Shown one piece after another: positions 1 to 9,291 of a stretch of 64,000 nucleotides of DNA. Within the stretch, counting starts at the first letter, position 1, and every line of letters starts with the position of its first letter. Under the pieces are notes generated by a model. That model was not told the origin of the DNA. It worked only from the letters and a program-made list of their open reading frames with translations, and did not search any database. This stretch comes from Siccirubricoccus deserti (GTDB lineage Bacteria; Pseudomonadota; Alphaproteobacteria; Acetobacterales; Acetobacteraceae): the NCBI RefSeq assembly GCF_014283215.1, contig NZ_JACOMF010000018.1, positions 1 to 64,000 of the forward strand. Direction: 5' to 3'. The translations under genes and the position numbers were made by a program.

Positions 1-122
1 GCGCGTAGATCTTCGGACAGGGTTCTCGCCATGCAAGCTGGCCTCCGTGCCCAGCAGGCACGGTGAATCAGATTTCGCGCCGGGCGGGAATCCTCAGCGA
101 CTCTGAATGGTCAGATTTCGCT

Positions 123-1013
123 CTAGAACGAGGACGGCGTTGAAAAATCGACCGGATCCGTGCGGGAAAGATACAGCATGGTATCTTCGGGGTCTCGCAA
201 CAGATGTGCCGCATCCGTGCTGCGCACCACGGCATCATAATCAAGCTTCCGCAGTGGAAATAGCTCAGCCATTTCGGCAATCATGCGTTCCGGGGCTCGG
301 CAGCGGAAGGAATTAAATTCCAACAGGATCTTGATATTCGGGTTTCTCGCAATCGTTTGCTGTAGCCCCGACCACAGCGCCTCCTCGGCGCCTTCGACGT
401 CGATCTTCAGGAAACTGATGGGACCAACCGAGAGATCGTCGAATGCCTGTGTTTCGACTGCCAACTCAATGTGGTCGGGATCCGGTTGGCGGTCAGAGGC
501 CGCCGGCGACAGGGCGCCATTCTTCGGATCCGTCACCAGCGCGCGAAAGTTCAGCCACTCCCCGCTCTTGGCGGCAACAGCCTTGGCATGGCAGTTGGCC
601 CAACGGCTGAAGCCGTTGATGGCGACATTGCGTTGCAACAGATCGAACAGCCTGGGATTCGGTTCGAATGCCATAACGCGACCGCCGGGGCCGACGAGGT
701 CCGCCAGAAGCACCGTGTAATAGCCGAGGTTTGCACCGATATCAGCAACGGTCTCGCCCGGCTTCACGTTCCGCCAGATGAAATCGCTGACCCAGTACTC
801 CCAGTAACCATCAAGCATCAAATGCGGTGCCAAGCCTTGATCACGGCAATCGACAAAGAATTTGTAACGTCCGAGGATACGACACAGGATCGTTTGTGGG
901 TCGACTGCAACACTTTGACAACGAGCTCGGATCGCCGCCTCCAACTCCACCCTGTCGTGGCAGGCGATGAAGTCCTCAAGTGTCAAAAGGCTAAGTCGGT
1001 TAGCGAGTGACAT
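123..1013 (-). CDS. FkbM family SAM-dependent methyltransferase
   Basis: Predicted O-methyltransferase of the FkbM family, 296 residues from the chosen start. The S-adenosylmethionine motif VADIGANLG lies near residues 89-97 and is followed by an acidic strand end (AFEPNP, near 115-120). The family hallmark FLKIDVEGAE lies near 201-210. An ATG at 1013 is preferred over upstream in-frame starts because GGGAGGG sits just before it at good spacing. Such enzymes usually methylate sugars or secondary metabolites; the acceptor here is unknown. The gene is flanked by lower-GC, gene-poor DNA and has no co-directional partner, which suggests acquired DNA. The family call is firm; the substrate is not. 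Confidence 0.88.
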   Translation of the reverse strand: MSLANRLSLLTLEDFIACHDRVELEAAIRARCQSVAVDPQTILCRILGRYKFFVDCRDQGLAPHLMLDGYWEYWVSDFIWRNVKPGETVADIGANLGYYTVLLADLVGPGGRVMAFEPNPRLFDLLQRNVAINGFSRWANCHAKAVAAKSGEWLNFRALVTDPKNGALSPAASDRQPDPDHIELAVETQAFDDLSVGPISFLKIDVEGAEEALWSGLQQTIARNPNIKILLEFNSFRCRAPERMIAEMAELFPLRKLDYDAVVRSTDAAHLLRDPEDTMLYLSRTDPVDFSTPSSF

Positions 1014-1588
1014 GCGCCCTCCCATTGCGAGCTTTGGCGAGGGCCCGGCGAACCACTCAAAGGCTGAGGTAGCATGAAGCCTGCGCAGGCGCCCCATCAA
1101 TCCCTGCATGCATACCCCGCCCCGCGCCTCAACCATAACCTGGCAATGCAGCGCAAGGAAGCAACATTACAAGGCCAGTATGACCGCATCGCCACCAAAA
1201 GTCGGCGATCAGTATAGGTTGCGGGAAAGCGCGCACATCTCCACACCGATGCGGCCATGGCCATTGGTGCAGCTTGGAAGGGGTATATGCCCATCCATGC
1301 CTCCACAGCTTTAACAGAGTGCGCAAGTTCGATTTCCGACGACGCACGACGTAATTGCATCTCGTCAATCGGCATCTACGTAATCGTCAATACAAGCCGG
1401 CCTTCAACAAGAATTACCCTGGCCCACCCGTTTACGCCTCAGGCAACAATCTCCAGCACCTGTTCAGGCGGCCGAATAAAGAACAACCCACCACACTAGG
1501 CGCGATGCCGAGGATTAGGCGAAACTATACGGCGTGTCTGTAACCGCCAGAAGGGCGCCGGAACCTCATGCCCCGGCGCCGGTCCCGG
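1014..1588. other. Gene-poor stretch between fkbM-like gene and csbD-like gene
   Basis: Roughly 575 bases with no convincing gene. The composition is visibly more AT-rich than the rest of the window (for example around 1300-1500), and the short open frames have no recognisable protein features or ribosome binding sites. It probably holds the promoter of the fkbM-like gene at its left end and the csbD terminator at its right end. Confidence 0.5.
1554..1580 (-). terminator. Hairpin downstream of csbD-like gene
   Basis: Inverted repeat GGCGCCGG / CCGGCGCC, an 8-bp all-GC stem with an 11-base loop, starting 9 bases beyond the csbD-like stop codon. On the minus strand it is followed by a short CTTCTGG stretch rather than a real U-tract. 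It is a plausible terminator of the csbD transcript, judged from the sequence alone. Confidence 0.45.
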
Positions 1589-1771
1589 CTACTTGTCCAT
1601 CGCGTCGCGCGCGGCATCTTTCACCCCGCCGGCCGTGCTTTGCACCTTGCCTTCGGCCTTGTCAGTCTTGCCTTCGGCCTGCAGCTTGGTGTCGCCGGTC
1701 ACCTTGCCGGCGGCATCCTTGACGGCGCCCTTGGCTTGCTTCGCGGCACCGGCAATGCGGTCCTTGTCCAT
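1589..1771 (-). CDS. CsbD family stress-response protein
   Basis: Small, very hydrophilic 60-residue protein rich in Lys, Ala, Gly and Asp. It has the CsbD-like pattern MDKDRIAGAAKQAKGAVKDA, then KVTGDTKLQAEGK and KAEGKVQ. CsbD proteins are general-stress proteins of unknown biochemical role, often expressed from single-gene transcripts. The ATG at 1771 is preferred because the protein then begins with the canonical MDKDR..G and a GGG lies upstream; in-frame starts further out add an unrelated basic extension. The gene is flanked by a hairpin on its 3' side. Confidence 0.88.
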   Translation of the reverse strand: MDKDRIAGAAKQAKGAVKDAAGKVTGDTKLQAEGKTDKAEGKVQSTAGGVKDAARDAMDK

Positions 1772-1858
1772 GGCGTTACCCTTTCTACGGCGCACCGCAA
1801 GATGCGGCGGCTTCGGGACAGGAACGCGATGGCATCGCGGAAGGTTGCGGCCTCCGAA

Positions 1859-2887
1859 TCAGCGGAAGGGGAGGGCGTACATCAGCCCGCCCTGCGTCCA
1901 GGTCCCGTTGAGCCCGCGCCGCAGCTTCAGCGGGCTGGCCTGGCCAAGGTTGCGCTCGAAGACCTCACCATAATTGCCCACCGCGCGGATCGCATTCGCC
2001 GCCCAGGCATTATCGAGGCCGAGCCGGCCGCCGAATTCGCCAGCGGTGCCGAGCAGCCGCTGGATGGTCGGGTTGGGCGAACGCGCCTGCTCCGCGGCAT
2101 TCGCCTGGGTCACGCCCAGTTCCTCCGCCTCCAGCAGCGCGTAATGCACCCAGGCGATGATGTTGGACCACTGGTCGTCGCCATTGCGGGTGAAGGGGCC
2201 GAGCGGCTCCTTGCTGATGGTCTCCTCCAGCACCCGATAGGCCGACGGATCCCGTGCCACCGTCAGCGCGCCGGCAAGCGCGCTGGCATCCTGCGTCATC
2301 GCGTCGCAACGGCCGCTGAAGAATGCTTCGTACATCGTGTCCACCCGCTCGAACACCACCGGGCTGAACTTGATGTTGCGGGCACGGAAGACGTCGCCGA
2401 GGTTCAGCTCATGCGTGGTGCCCTGGGCGACGCAGATGGTGGCGCCGTCCAGTTCCTGCACCTTTGTCACATTGGCGTCGCGACGGATGGCAAAGCCCTG
2501 GCCATCATAGAAATTCACCGGCCCCTGATTGAGGCCGAGCGAGGCGTCGCGCAGGAAGGTCTGGGTGCTGTTGCGGAACAGCACGTCAACCTCGCCGGTC
2601 TGCAGGGCAGTGAAGCGGGCCTGCGCGGTCAGCGGCACGAAGCGCACCTTGCTGGCATCGCCCAGCACCGCCGCGGCGACGGCACGGCAGTAATCGGTGT
2701 CGAGGCCGCGGAACTCGCCCCGGCTGTCCGGCGCCGAAAAGCCGGCGAAACCCTGGCTGACGCCGCAATTCAGCGTGCCGCGCTGCTTCACCGCCGCCAG
2801 GGTCTGTGCCGTGGCTTGCGTGCCGAAGGCCAATGTCAGCCCCGCGACCAGCAGCCAGCGCAGGCGGAGTCTCGCATGCCGTACCAT
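1859..2887 (-). CDS. General amino-acid ABC transporter binding protein (AapJ/BztA type)
   Basis: Periplasmic solute-binding protein of 342 residues. It starts with a signal peptide (basic MVRHARLRLR, hydrophobic core, cleavage after about residue 27 at ATAQ). The mature part reads TLAAVKQRGTLNCGVSQGF, and NGDDQWSNIIAWV and LLGTAGEFGGRLGL follow, all typical of the broad-specificity L-amino-acid binding proteins AapJ/BztA. In related bacteria aapJ heads an aapJQMP operon. No permease or ATPase gene is adjacent here, so this copy is an orphan and must use components encoded elsewhere. The substrate is inferred from the family only. Confidence 0.9.
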   Translation of the reverse strand: MVRHARLRLRWLLVAGLTLAFGTQATAQTLAAVKQRGTLNCGVSQGFAGFSAPDSRGEFRGLDTDYCRAVAAAVLGDASKVRFVPLTAQARFTALQTGEVDVLFRNSTQTFLRDASLGLNQGPVNFYDGQGFAIRRDANVTKVQELDGATICVAQGTTHELNLGDVFRARNIKFSPVVFERVDTMYEAFFSGRCDAMTQDASALAGALTVARDPSAYRVLEETISKEPLGPFTRNGDDQWSNIIAWVHYALLEAEELGVTQANAAEQARSPNPTIQRLLGTAGEFGGRLGLDNAWAANAIRAVGNYGEVFERNLGQASPLKLRRGLNGTWTQGGLMYALPFR

Positions 2888-2976
2888 TCCGGGTCCTCCT
2901 CATCGGCACGGCGTCCTGCCGCGCCATCGGCCGGGGTGATAGGCCACGGCCCGTCGCAAGGCCACCGTGGCCGGAT

Positions 2977-3534
2977 TCAGCCCCGGGCGACGACGATCAG
3001 CACCGCGGACGCCGCCGCACCGATGCGGCGCAGCCGGTGCGGCAGGTGGCCGGCGAACTCCACGGCACCGCCCTGGCCAAGGATCAGGCTGCGGCCGGCG
3101 AAGGCCAGCTCGACGCTGCCGGCGAGGACGTAGAGCAGTTCCTCGCCCTCATGCTCATGCGCCCTCGGCGAAATCCGCGCCCGGATGGACGATGAAGGCC
3201 GCGAGCGGGGCGTCGCCACGGGTCAGCGCCTCGACGCCGGGCGCCTCGCCCGGCCGGCGCGCGGCGCGGGTGATGCGCACCGCATCCGCCGGCAGCGCTT
3301 CGCCCAGCAACTCCGCCACCGGTACGCCGAGCGCCACCGAAAGCCGCAGCAGGGTGGCGACGGAGGGCGCCTTCTGCCCCGCTCAAGCCGTGAGAGGAAG
3401 CCCTTATCGAGCCCGACCGCCGCCGCCAGCGCGTCGAGCGTCAGGCCGCGCACGCCGCGCAGCCGCCGAAGCTGCGGGCCGAGCACGCCGAGGGACACCG
3501 GGCTCGCTGCCGGCGCGCATTGCGCCCCGCTCAC
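2977..3534 (-). pseudogene. XRE family regulator with C-terminal cupin domain, two frameshifts
   Basis: Helix-turn-helix plus cupin regulator broken by two compensating frameshifts. It starts at a GTG (3534) overlapping the stop of the reductase gene (GTGA). It opens with an XRE helix-turn-helix (LRRLRGVRGLTLDALA, then GLDKGFLSRLERG). Near 3375-3385 one base appears to be missing, and the family sequence continues in another frame (ALGVPVAELLGEALPAD, then FIVHPGADFAEGA). Near 3158-3168 the frame switches back to HEHEGEELLYVLAGSVELAF, the metal-site strand of the cupin, and runs to 2977. Intact relatives repress or activate neighbouring catabolic genes. Either the gene is decayed or these are sequencing errors. 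Confidence 0.72.
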
Positions 3535-4440
3535 AGATCCAGCACCAGCCGCGGCCCGGCGCAGCCGGCGACGCAGACCATCACATGCTCGGCCCGCTCC
3601 TCCGGCTGCAGCACGCGGTCGCGGTGCAGCGGCGGGCCTTCCAGCCAGCGGACCCGGCAGGCGCCGCAGATGCCGCCCTCGCAGGAGGCCTCGACCGTGG
3701 CGCCCAATGCCCGTAGCGCCGGCAGCAGCGGCGCCGGTGGCGAGTTCCGCGGTGGCGCCGCTGCGGGCGAGCACCAGGGTGAAGGGCCGGGCCTCGGGGT
3801 CGGGGAGCAGCGGCGGCGGGACGAAATGCTCGACATGCGCCTGGCCGGCAGGCCAGCTCTCCGTTGCCGCCTCGAAACCCGCGATCATGCCGGCGGGGCC
3901 GCAGCAATAGGCGTGCAGGCCGGACGCGGACGGCCCGAGCAGGCTGGCAAGTGGCGGGCGCGGTGCCGCCGCGGTGTCGTGCAGCCGGGCGCGGCCCCGT
4001 GCCAGCAGCGGTGCGAGCTGGTCCGGTAGCGGCGGCGCGTCCCGGTGCAGCACATGCAGCAGGTAGTCGCCGCCGGTCCGCTCCAACGCCGCCGCCATGG
4101 CGAGGAAGGGGGTGACGCCGATGCCGCCGGCGATGAAGACATGCCGCACGGCCTCCGCCGACAGCGGAAAGGTGCAGCGCGGCAGCGAGACGCCGAGCGT
4201 GTCGCCGGACGCCAGCGCATCATGCAGCCAGGCGGAGCCGCCGCGGCCGGCCGCCTCACGCTTCACCGCCACCACCCAGCGGTCCTGCTCGGCCGGGTCG
4301 CCGCAGAGCGAATAGGTGCGGATCATGCCATTCGGCAGGTGCAGGTCGATATGCGCGCCCGGCCTCGCCCGCGGCAGCGGCCAGCCATCCGGGTCCATCA
4401 GCACCAGCCGGCGAACTCCCGGGCCGGCCGAAGGAGACAT
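3531..4440 (-). pseudogene. VanB/phthalate dioxygenase reductase-type oxidoreductase, one frameshift
   Basis: Flavin reductase with a C-terminal plant-type [2Fe-2S] domain, which passes electrons from NAD(P)H to a Rieske oxygenase. The N-terminal part shows the flavin motif RTYSLCGDP and the NAD-domain motifs IAGGIGVTPFLAM and YCCGPAGM. After AELATGA, near 3738, one extra base moves the reading frame. The ferredoxin domain continues in the new frame as ASCEGGICGACRVRWLEG...VMVC, with the four cluster cysteines (C-x4-C-x2-C...C), ending LVLDL. No Rieske oxygenase lies in the window. The GTGA overlap with the XRE-cupin regulator suggests they were one operon. True decay and a sequencing error both remain possible. 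Confidence 0.75.
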
Positions 4441-4668
4441 CGATGCCGCGGCTGCTGCGCCAGCAGCCGAGATAACCCTCCGGTTGCCTTTTGTGCCTTG
4501 CGCTGCCGGCGGCTTGGCCTGTCAAATGCCTTTGTCTGAGAGCAAATCCGCCCCGCCGGCCAACGGCAGGGGCCAGGATGACAGGGAGGTTGCATGGCTG
4601 GCCGCTGGGGCTGCGGGGATGGAGTTCGTCCGCTGAAGGCCGCCGAGCGTGCGGCTGTGGGGCGCTGA

Positions 4669-5434
4669 ATGGCGCTGCTCGAGGTGGAGGAGGTTTTCGT
4701 TCGGTTCGGCGGCGTCACCGCCGTGGCCGGGGTGTCCTTCGCGGTCGATGACCGGCAGATCTGCGGCCTGATCGGCCCGAACGGCGCCGGCAAGACCACG
4801 CTGTTCAACGTCATCAGCGGCATCTACCGCCCGACCGAAGGCCGGGTGCGCTTCGCCGGGCAGGTGGTGACCGGCCAGCCGCGCCACCGCATGGCCCCGC
4901 TCGGCCTCGGCCGTACCTTCCAGAACCTGGCGCTGTTCCGCAGCATGACAGTGCGCGAGAACGTGCTGGCCGGCGCCCATTCCGCCGGCCATGCCGGCTT
5001 CCTCGCCAATGCGCTGCGGCTGCCGGCGGCACGGCGGGAGGATGCCGCCGCCGCCGGCCGCGCGGCGCAGCTGCTGGCGATGCTGGAGTTGGAGGCGGTG
5101 GCGGATGTGCCGGTGGCCGACCTGTCCTTCGGCACCCAGAAGCGGGTTGAGATGGCCCGCGCCCTGATCTGCGGGCCGAAGCTGCTGCTGCTGGACGAGC
5201 CCGCCGGCGGCCTCAATCACGGCGAGGTGGATGGGCTGGCAGAGCTGCTGCGCGACATCCGCGCCCGCTTCGACCTCGCGATCCTGCTGGTCGAGCATCA
5301 CATGAACCTGGTGATGCGCGTCTCCGACAAGGTGGTGGCGCTGGATTTCGGCCGGAAGATCGCCGATGGCACGCCGGAGGAGGTCCGGAGCGACCCGGAG
5401 GTGATCCGCGCCTATCTCGGCGACGGAGGCAGCC

Positions 5435-5451
<17 letters not shown>
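4669..5451 (+). CDS. livG: Branched-chain amino acid type ABC transporter ATPase (LivG)
   Basis: Cytoplasmic ATPase of 260 residues and first gene of a five-gene transporter operon. Walker A is GPNGAGKT (36-43), the signature is LSFGTQKRVEMARAL, Walker B is LLLLDEPAGGL, and the switch His lies in LLVEHHMNLVM. The long segment between Walker A and the signature and the C-terminal PEEVRSDPEVIRAYLG are typical of LivG. It overlaps livF by 17 bases, so translation is probably coupled. The family imports leucine, isoleucine and valine but also amides, urea and aromatic acids; the real substrate is not visible here. Confidence 0.94.
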
Positions 5452-6145
<694 letters not shown>

Positions 6146-6147
6146 GC

Positions 6148-7020
6148 ATGGAGGGGCTTGCTCACCAGATCATCGCCGGCATCGCCACGGGGGGCATCTA
6201 CGCCGCGGTCGCGCTGGCGCTGGTCATGATCTACCAGGCGACGCACCACGTGAATTTCGCCCAGGGCGAGATGGCGACGCTCTCCACCTTCATCGCCCTC
6301 AGCATAATCCAGGCCGGCGTGCCCTACTGGCTGGCCTTCCTCGCCACCATCATCGTCTCCTTTGTCATCGGCGTGGTGGTGGAGCGGGTGCTGATGCGGC
6401 CGGTGCAGAATGCACCGGTGCTGACCCATGTCGGCGTCTTCATCGGCCTGCTGCTGATCATCGGCAACGGCACCGGCTGGATCTTCGGCTACACCACCAA
6501 GGCCTTCCCCTCCCCCTTCAGCAGCGAGCAGCCGCTGCTCGGCGGGCTGGTCTCAGCGCATGAGCTCGGCAGCACCGCGGTGACGCTCGGCGTGCTGGTG
6601 CTGGTCTATCTGTTCTTCCGCCATACCTCGCTGGGGCTGGCGATGCGGGCGGCGGCCTACAACCCGCGCTCGGCCCGGCTGGTGGGTGTCCGGGTCGGCT
6701 GGATGCTGGCGCTCGGCTGGGGGCTGGCGGCGGCCATCGGCGCGGTCGCCGGCATGATGGTGGCGCCGGTGGTCTTCCTCGACCCCAACATGATGCTCGG
6801 CATCCTGCTCTACGCCTTCGCCGGCGCGCTGCTGGGCGGCATCGACAACCCCGCCGGGGCAGTCATCGGCGGCTTCGCCGTCGGCGTGCTGGAGAACCTC
6901 GCCGGCGCCTATGTGGTCGGTACCGAACTGAAGCTGACGGTGGCGCTGGCCATCATCATCGGCGTGCTGGTGGTCAAGCCCTCCGGCCTGTTCGGCCGCG
7001 TCGTGACGAGCCGGGTATGA
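6148..7020 (+). CDS. livH: Branched-chain amino acid type ABC transporter permease (LivH)
   Basis: Inner-membrane permease of 290 residues with the hydrophobic periodicity of about eight membrane helices. Family landmarks are GIATGGIYAAVALALVMIY at the N-terminus, the NFAQGEM loop, AMRAAAYNPRSARLVGV (the ATPase-coupling loop) and GGIDNPAGAVIGGFAVGVLE. It forms the transmembrane pore with LivM. It is tightly packed between livF (2-base gap) and livM (10-base gap). Confidence 0.95.
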   Translation: MEGLAHQIIAGIATGGIYAAVALALVMIYQATHHVNFAQGEMATLSTFIALSIIQAGVPYWLAFLATIIVSFVIGVVVERVLMRPVQNAPVLTHVGVFIGLLLIIGNGTGWIFGYTTKAFPSPFSSEQPLLGGLVSAHELGSTAVTLGVLVLVYLFFRHTSLGLAMRAAAYNPRSARLVGVRVGWMLALGWGLAAAIGAVAGMMVAPVVFLDPNMMLGILLYAFAGALLGGIDNPAGAVIGGFAVGVLENLAGAYVVGTELKLTVALAIIIGVLVVKPSGLFGRVVTSRV

Positions 7021-7030
7021 GGGTGGGTCG

Positions 7031-8041
7031 ATGAGCGCTGCCGAACAGACCGCCGCGGTCCCGCTGCGCCGCCCCGAAACCACGGTCGCCGGCTGGCAGC
7101 GCGCCGCCCTGCTGCTGGCCGGGCTGGCGCTGGCCATCCTGCCAGCCTTCCTGCTGGAGAGCTTCCAGCTGTTCCAGCTGACCATGGCGGTGATCATGGC
7201 ACTGGCGGTGCTCGGGCTGAACATCGTCACCGGCTACAATGGCCAGATCAGCCTCGGCCATGGCGCCTTCTTCGCCGTCGGCGCCTATGTCACCGCCATA
7301 TTGATGTCGCATCTGGACTGGTCGTTCTGGGCGACCCTGCCGGTCTCGGCGGTGGTCTGCGGGCTGGTCGGCTATGGCGTCGGCTTTCCGGCGCTGCGGC
7401 TCGGCGGCCTTTATCTGGCCCTCACCACCTTCTCGCTGGCGGTGGCGGTGCCGCAGATCCTGAAGCACAAGGCGATCGAGGACTGGACCGGCGGCGTGCA
7501 GGGGCTGTTCCTCGTCAAGCCCGACCCGCCGTCCTGGGCGCCCTTCGATCCCGACCAGTGGATGTACCTGGTCGCCGTGCTGGTCTCGGCAGCGTGCTTC
7601 CTGCTGGCCTGGAACCTGATCCGCGGCCGCATCGGCCGGGCGCTGATGGCAATCCGCGACCACCCGACCGCGGCCGAGGCGATGGGCATGGATATCGCCA
7701 CCCTGAAGACCCGCGCCTTCGCCACCAGCGCCATGATCACCGGGATCGCCGGTTCGCTCTCGGCGGTGGCGGTGGAATTCGTCGCGCCGGACAGCTTCAC
7801 CTTCGCGCTGTCGATCAGCCTGTTCGTCGGCATGGTGGTGGGCGGCGTCGCCTCCATCCTCGGCTCGCTGTTCGGCGGGCTGTTCGTGCTGTTCGTGCCG
7901 AACATCGCGGAGACAGTCAGCAAGGCCGCGCCGGGGGTGATCTACGGCATCATCCTCATCGGCTTCCTCTTCATCCTGCCGGATGGCTTCGCCGGGCTGC
8001 TGCGCCGTCTCTATGCGCGGGCCCGCCGGGGCGCCGGCTGA
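7031..8041 (+). CDS. livM: Branched-chain amino acid type ABC transporter permease (LivM)
   Basis: Partner permease of LivH, 336 residues. It has the LivM motifs ALAVLGLNIVTGYNGQISLGH and GAFFAVGAYVTAIL, the coupling loop MAIRDHPTAAEAMGMD, and a glycine-rich C-terminal membrane segment ending in FILPDGFAGLLRRL. It lies 10 bases after livH and 16 bases before the binding-protein gene, so it belongs to the same operon. Substrate specificity is not determined by this subunit. Confidence 0.95.
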   Translation: MSAAEQTAAVPLRRPETTVAGWQRAALLLAGLALAILPAFLLESFQLFQLTMAVIMALAVLGLNIVTGYNGQISLGHGAFFAVGAYVTAILMSHLDWSFWATLPVSAVVCGLVGYGVGFPALRLGGLYLALTTFSLAVAVPQILKHKAIEDWTGGVQGLFLVKPDPPSWAPFDPDQWMYLVAVLVSAACFLLAWNLIRGRIGRALMAIRDHPTAAEAMGMDIATLKTRAFATSAMITGIAGSLSAVAVEFVAPDSFTFALSISLFVGMVVGGVASILGSLFGGLFVLFVPNIAETVSKAAPGVIYGIILIGFLFILPDGFAGLLRRLYARARRGAG

Positions 8042-8057
8042 CCGGGAGACCACCGCC

Positions 8058-9266
8058 ATGACCACCAGCCGCCGTGCCCTGCTTGCCGCAACCGCCGCGA
8101 CCCTGGCCACGCCCCGGATCGCCCCGGCGCAGCAGGCGCCGGGCGTCACCGCCAACGAGATCCGCATCGGCAGCACCAATGCGCTGTCCGGCCCGGCTTC
8201 CTCCTACAGCGTGATCTCGCGCGCGCTGACGGCGGTGTTCAAGCGGCAGAACGACCAGGGCGGCATCGCCGGGCGGCAGATCAATTTCATCGTCTACGAC
8301 GACGGCTACCAGCCGCCGCGTACCCTGGAGCAGACCCGGCGGCTGGTGGAGCAGGACCGCGTCGCCTTCCTGTTCAACCAGCTCGGCACGCCAACCAACA
8401 GCGCCATCCACCGCTACGTCAACCAGCGCAAGATCCCGCACCTGTTCCTGGCGACCGGCGCCGACAAATGGGCCAATCCGAAGGAGTACCCCTGGACCAT
8501 CGGCTGGCAGCCCAGCTACCGCACCGAGGCGCAGATCTATGCCAAGCACATCCTGGAACAGAAGCCGGATGCGAAGATCGCGCTGCTCTACCAGAATGAT
8601 GATTTCGGCAAGGATTACGTCAACGGCGTGCGCGACGTGCTCGGCCCGCGCTTCGACGCCATGGTGAAGCTCGCCTCGCATGAGGCGACCGACCCGACGA
8701 TCGACAGCCAGATCGTCTCGCTGCAATCGACCGGCGCCGATGCGCTGATCTGCGGCATCATCCCGCGCTTCGCCGCGCAGGCGATCCGCCGGGTGCACGA
8801 CATCGGCTGGCGGCCGCTGATGTTCATGACCAATGTCTCGGTTTCCGGCGCGGTGGTGATGCAGCCGGCGGGGCCGGAGAAGGGGATCGGCCTGATCACC
8901 TCCGACTACCGCAAGGATCAGTCCGACCCGGCCTGGGCCAATGACCCCGGGATGAACGAGTGGCGCGACTTCATGCGCCGCTACATCCCGGATGGCGAAC
9001 TCGGGGACAACAACTACACCTACGCCTATGGCGTGGCGAGCACGATGCTGCAGGTGCTGCGGCAATGCGGTAACGACTTCAGCCGGGAGAACGTCATGCG
9101 GCAGGCGACCAACATCAAGCCGCTCGATGTCGCCACCCTGCTGCCCGGGGTGAAGGTGCAGACCCAGCCGAACAACTACAACGTCATCCGCCAGATGCAG
9201 CTGCAGCGCTGGGACGGCCGGTCCTGGGTGCGGTTCGGCGGGGTGATCGAGGGCGCAAACGTGTAG
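8058..9266 (+). CDS. ABC transporter substrate-binding protein (LivK type)
   Basis: Periplasmic binding protein of 402 residues (Peripla_BP_6 fold) completing the operon. The N-terminus MTTSRRALLAATAATLATPR is a Tat-like twin-arginine signal ending around APAQQ. The mature protein starts GVTANEIRIGSTNALSGPAS, the classic first strand of this family. The ATG at 8058 has a GGGAG box about ten bases upstream; an earlier in-frame start would overlap livM and add non-signal sequence. Relatives bind branched-chain amino acids, short amides or aromatic acids. The gene ends 13 bases before the convergent dioxygenase gene. Confidence 0.93.
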   Translation: MTTSRRALLAATAATLATPRIAPAQQAPGVTANEIRIGSTNALSGPASSYSVISRALTAVFKRQNDQGGIAGRQINFIVYDDGYQPPRTLEQTRRLVEQDRVAFLFNQLGTPTNSAIHRYVNQRKIPHLFLATGADKWANPKEYPWTIGWQPSYRTEAQIYAKHILEQKPDAKIALLYQNDDFGKDYVNGVRDVLGPRFDAMVKLASHEATDPTIDSQIVSLQSTGADALICGIIPRFAAQAIRRVHDIGWRPLMFMTNVSVSGAVVMQPAGPEKGIGLITSDYRKDQSDPAWANDPGMNEWRDFMRRYIPDGELGDNNYTYAYGVASTMLQVLRQCGNDFSRENVMRQATNIKPLDVATLLPGVKVQTQPNNYNVIRQMQLQRWDGRSWVRFGGVIEGANV

Positions 9267-9268
9267 GA

Positions 9269-9291
9269 GCCGCCGGAGCCTATTCGGCGGC
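9269..9291. terminator. Hairpin between convergent liv operon and dioxygenase gene
   Basis: GCCGCCG / CGGCGGC, 7-bp stem with a 9-base loop. It begins just after the stop of the binding-protein gene and overlaps the last codons of the convergent dioxygenase gene. It could stop both transcripts. No U-tract follows on either strand, so this rests on position and stem strength. Confidence 0.4.
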
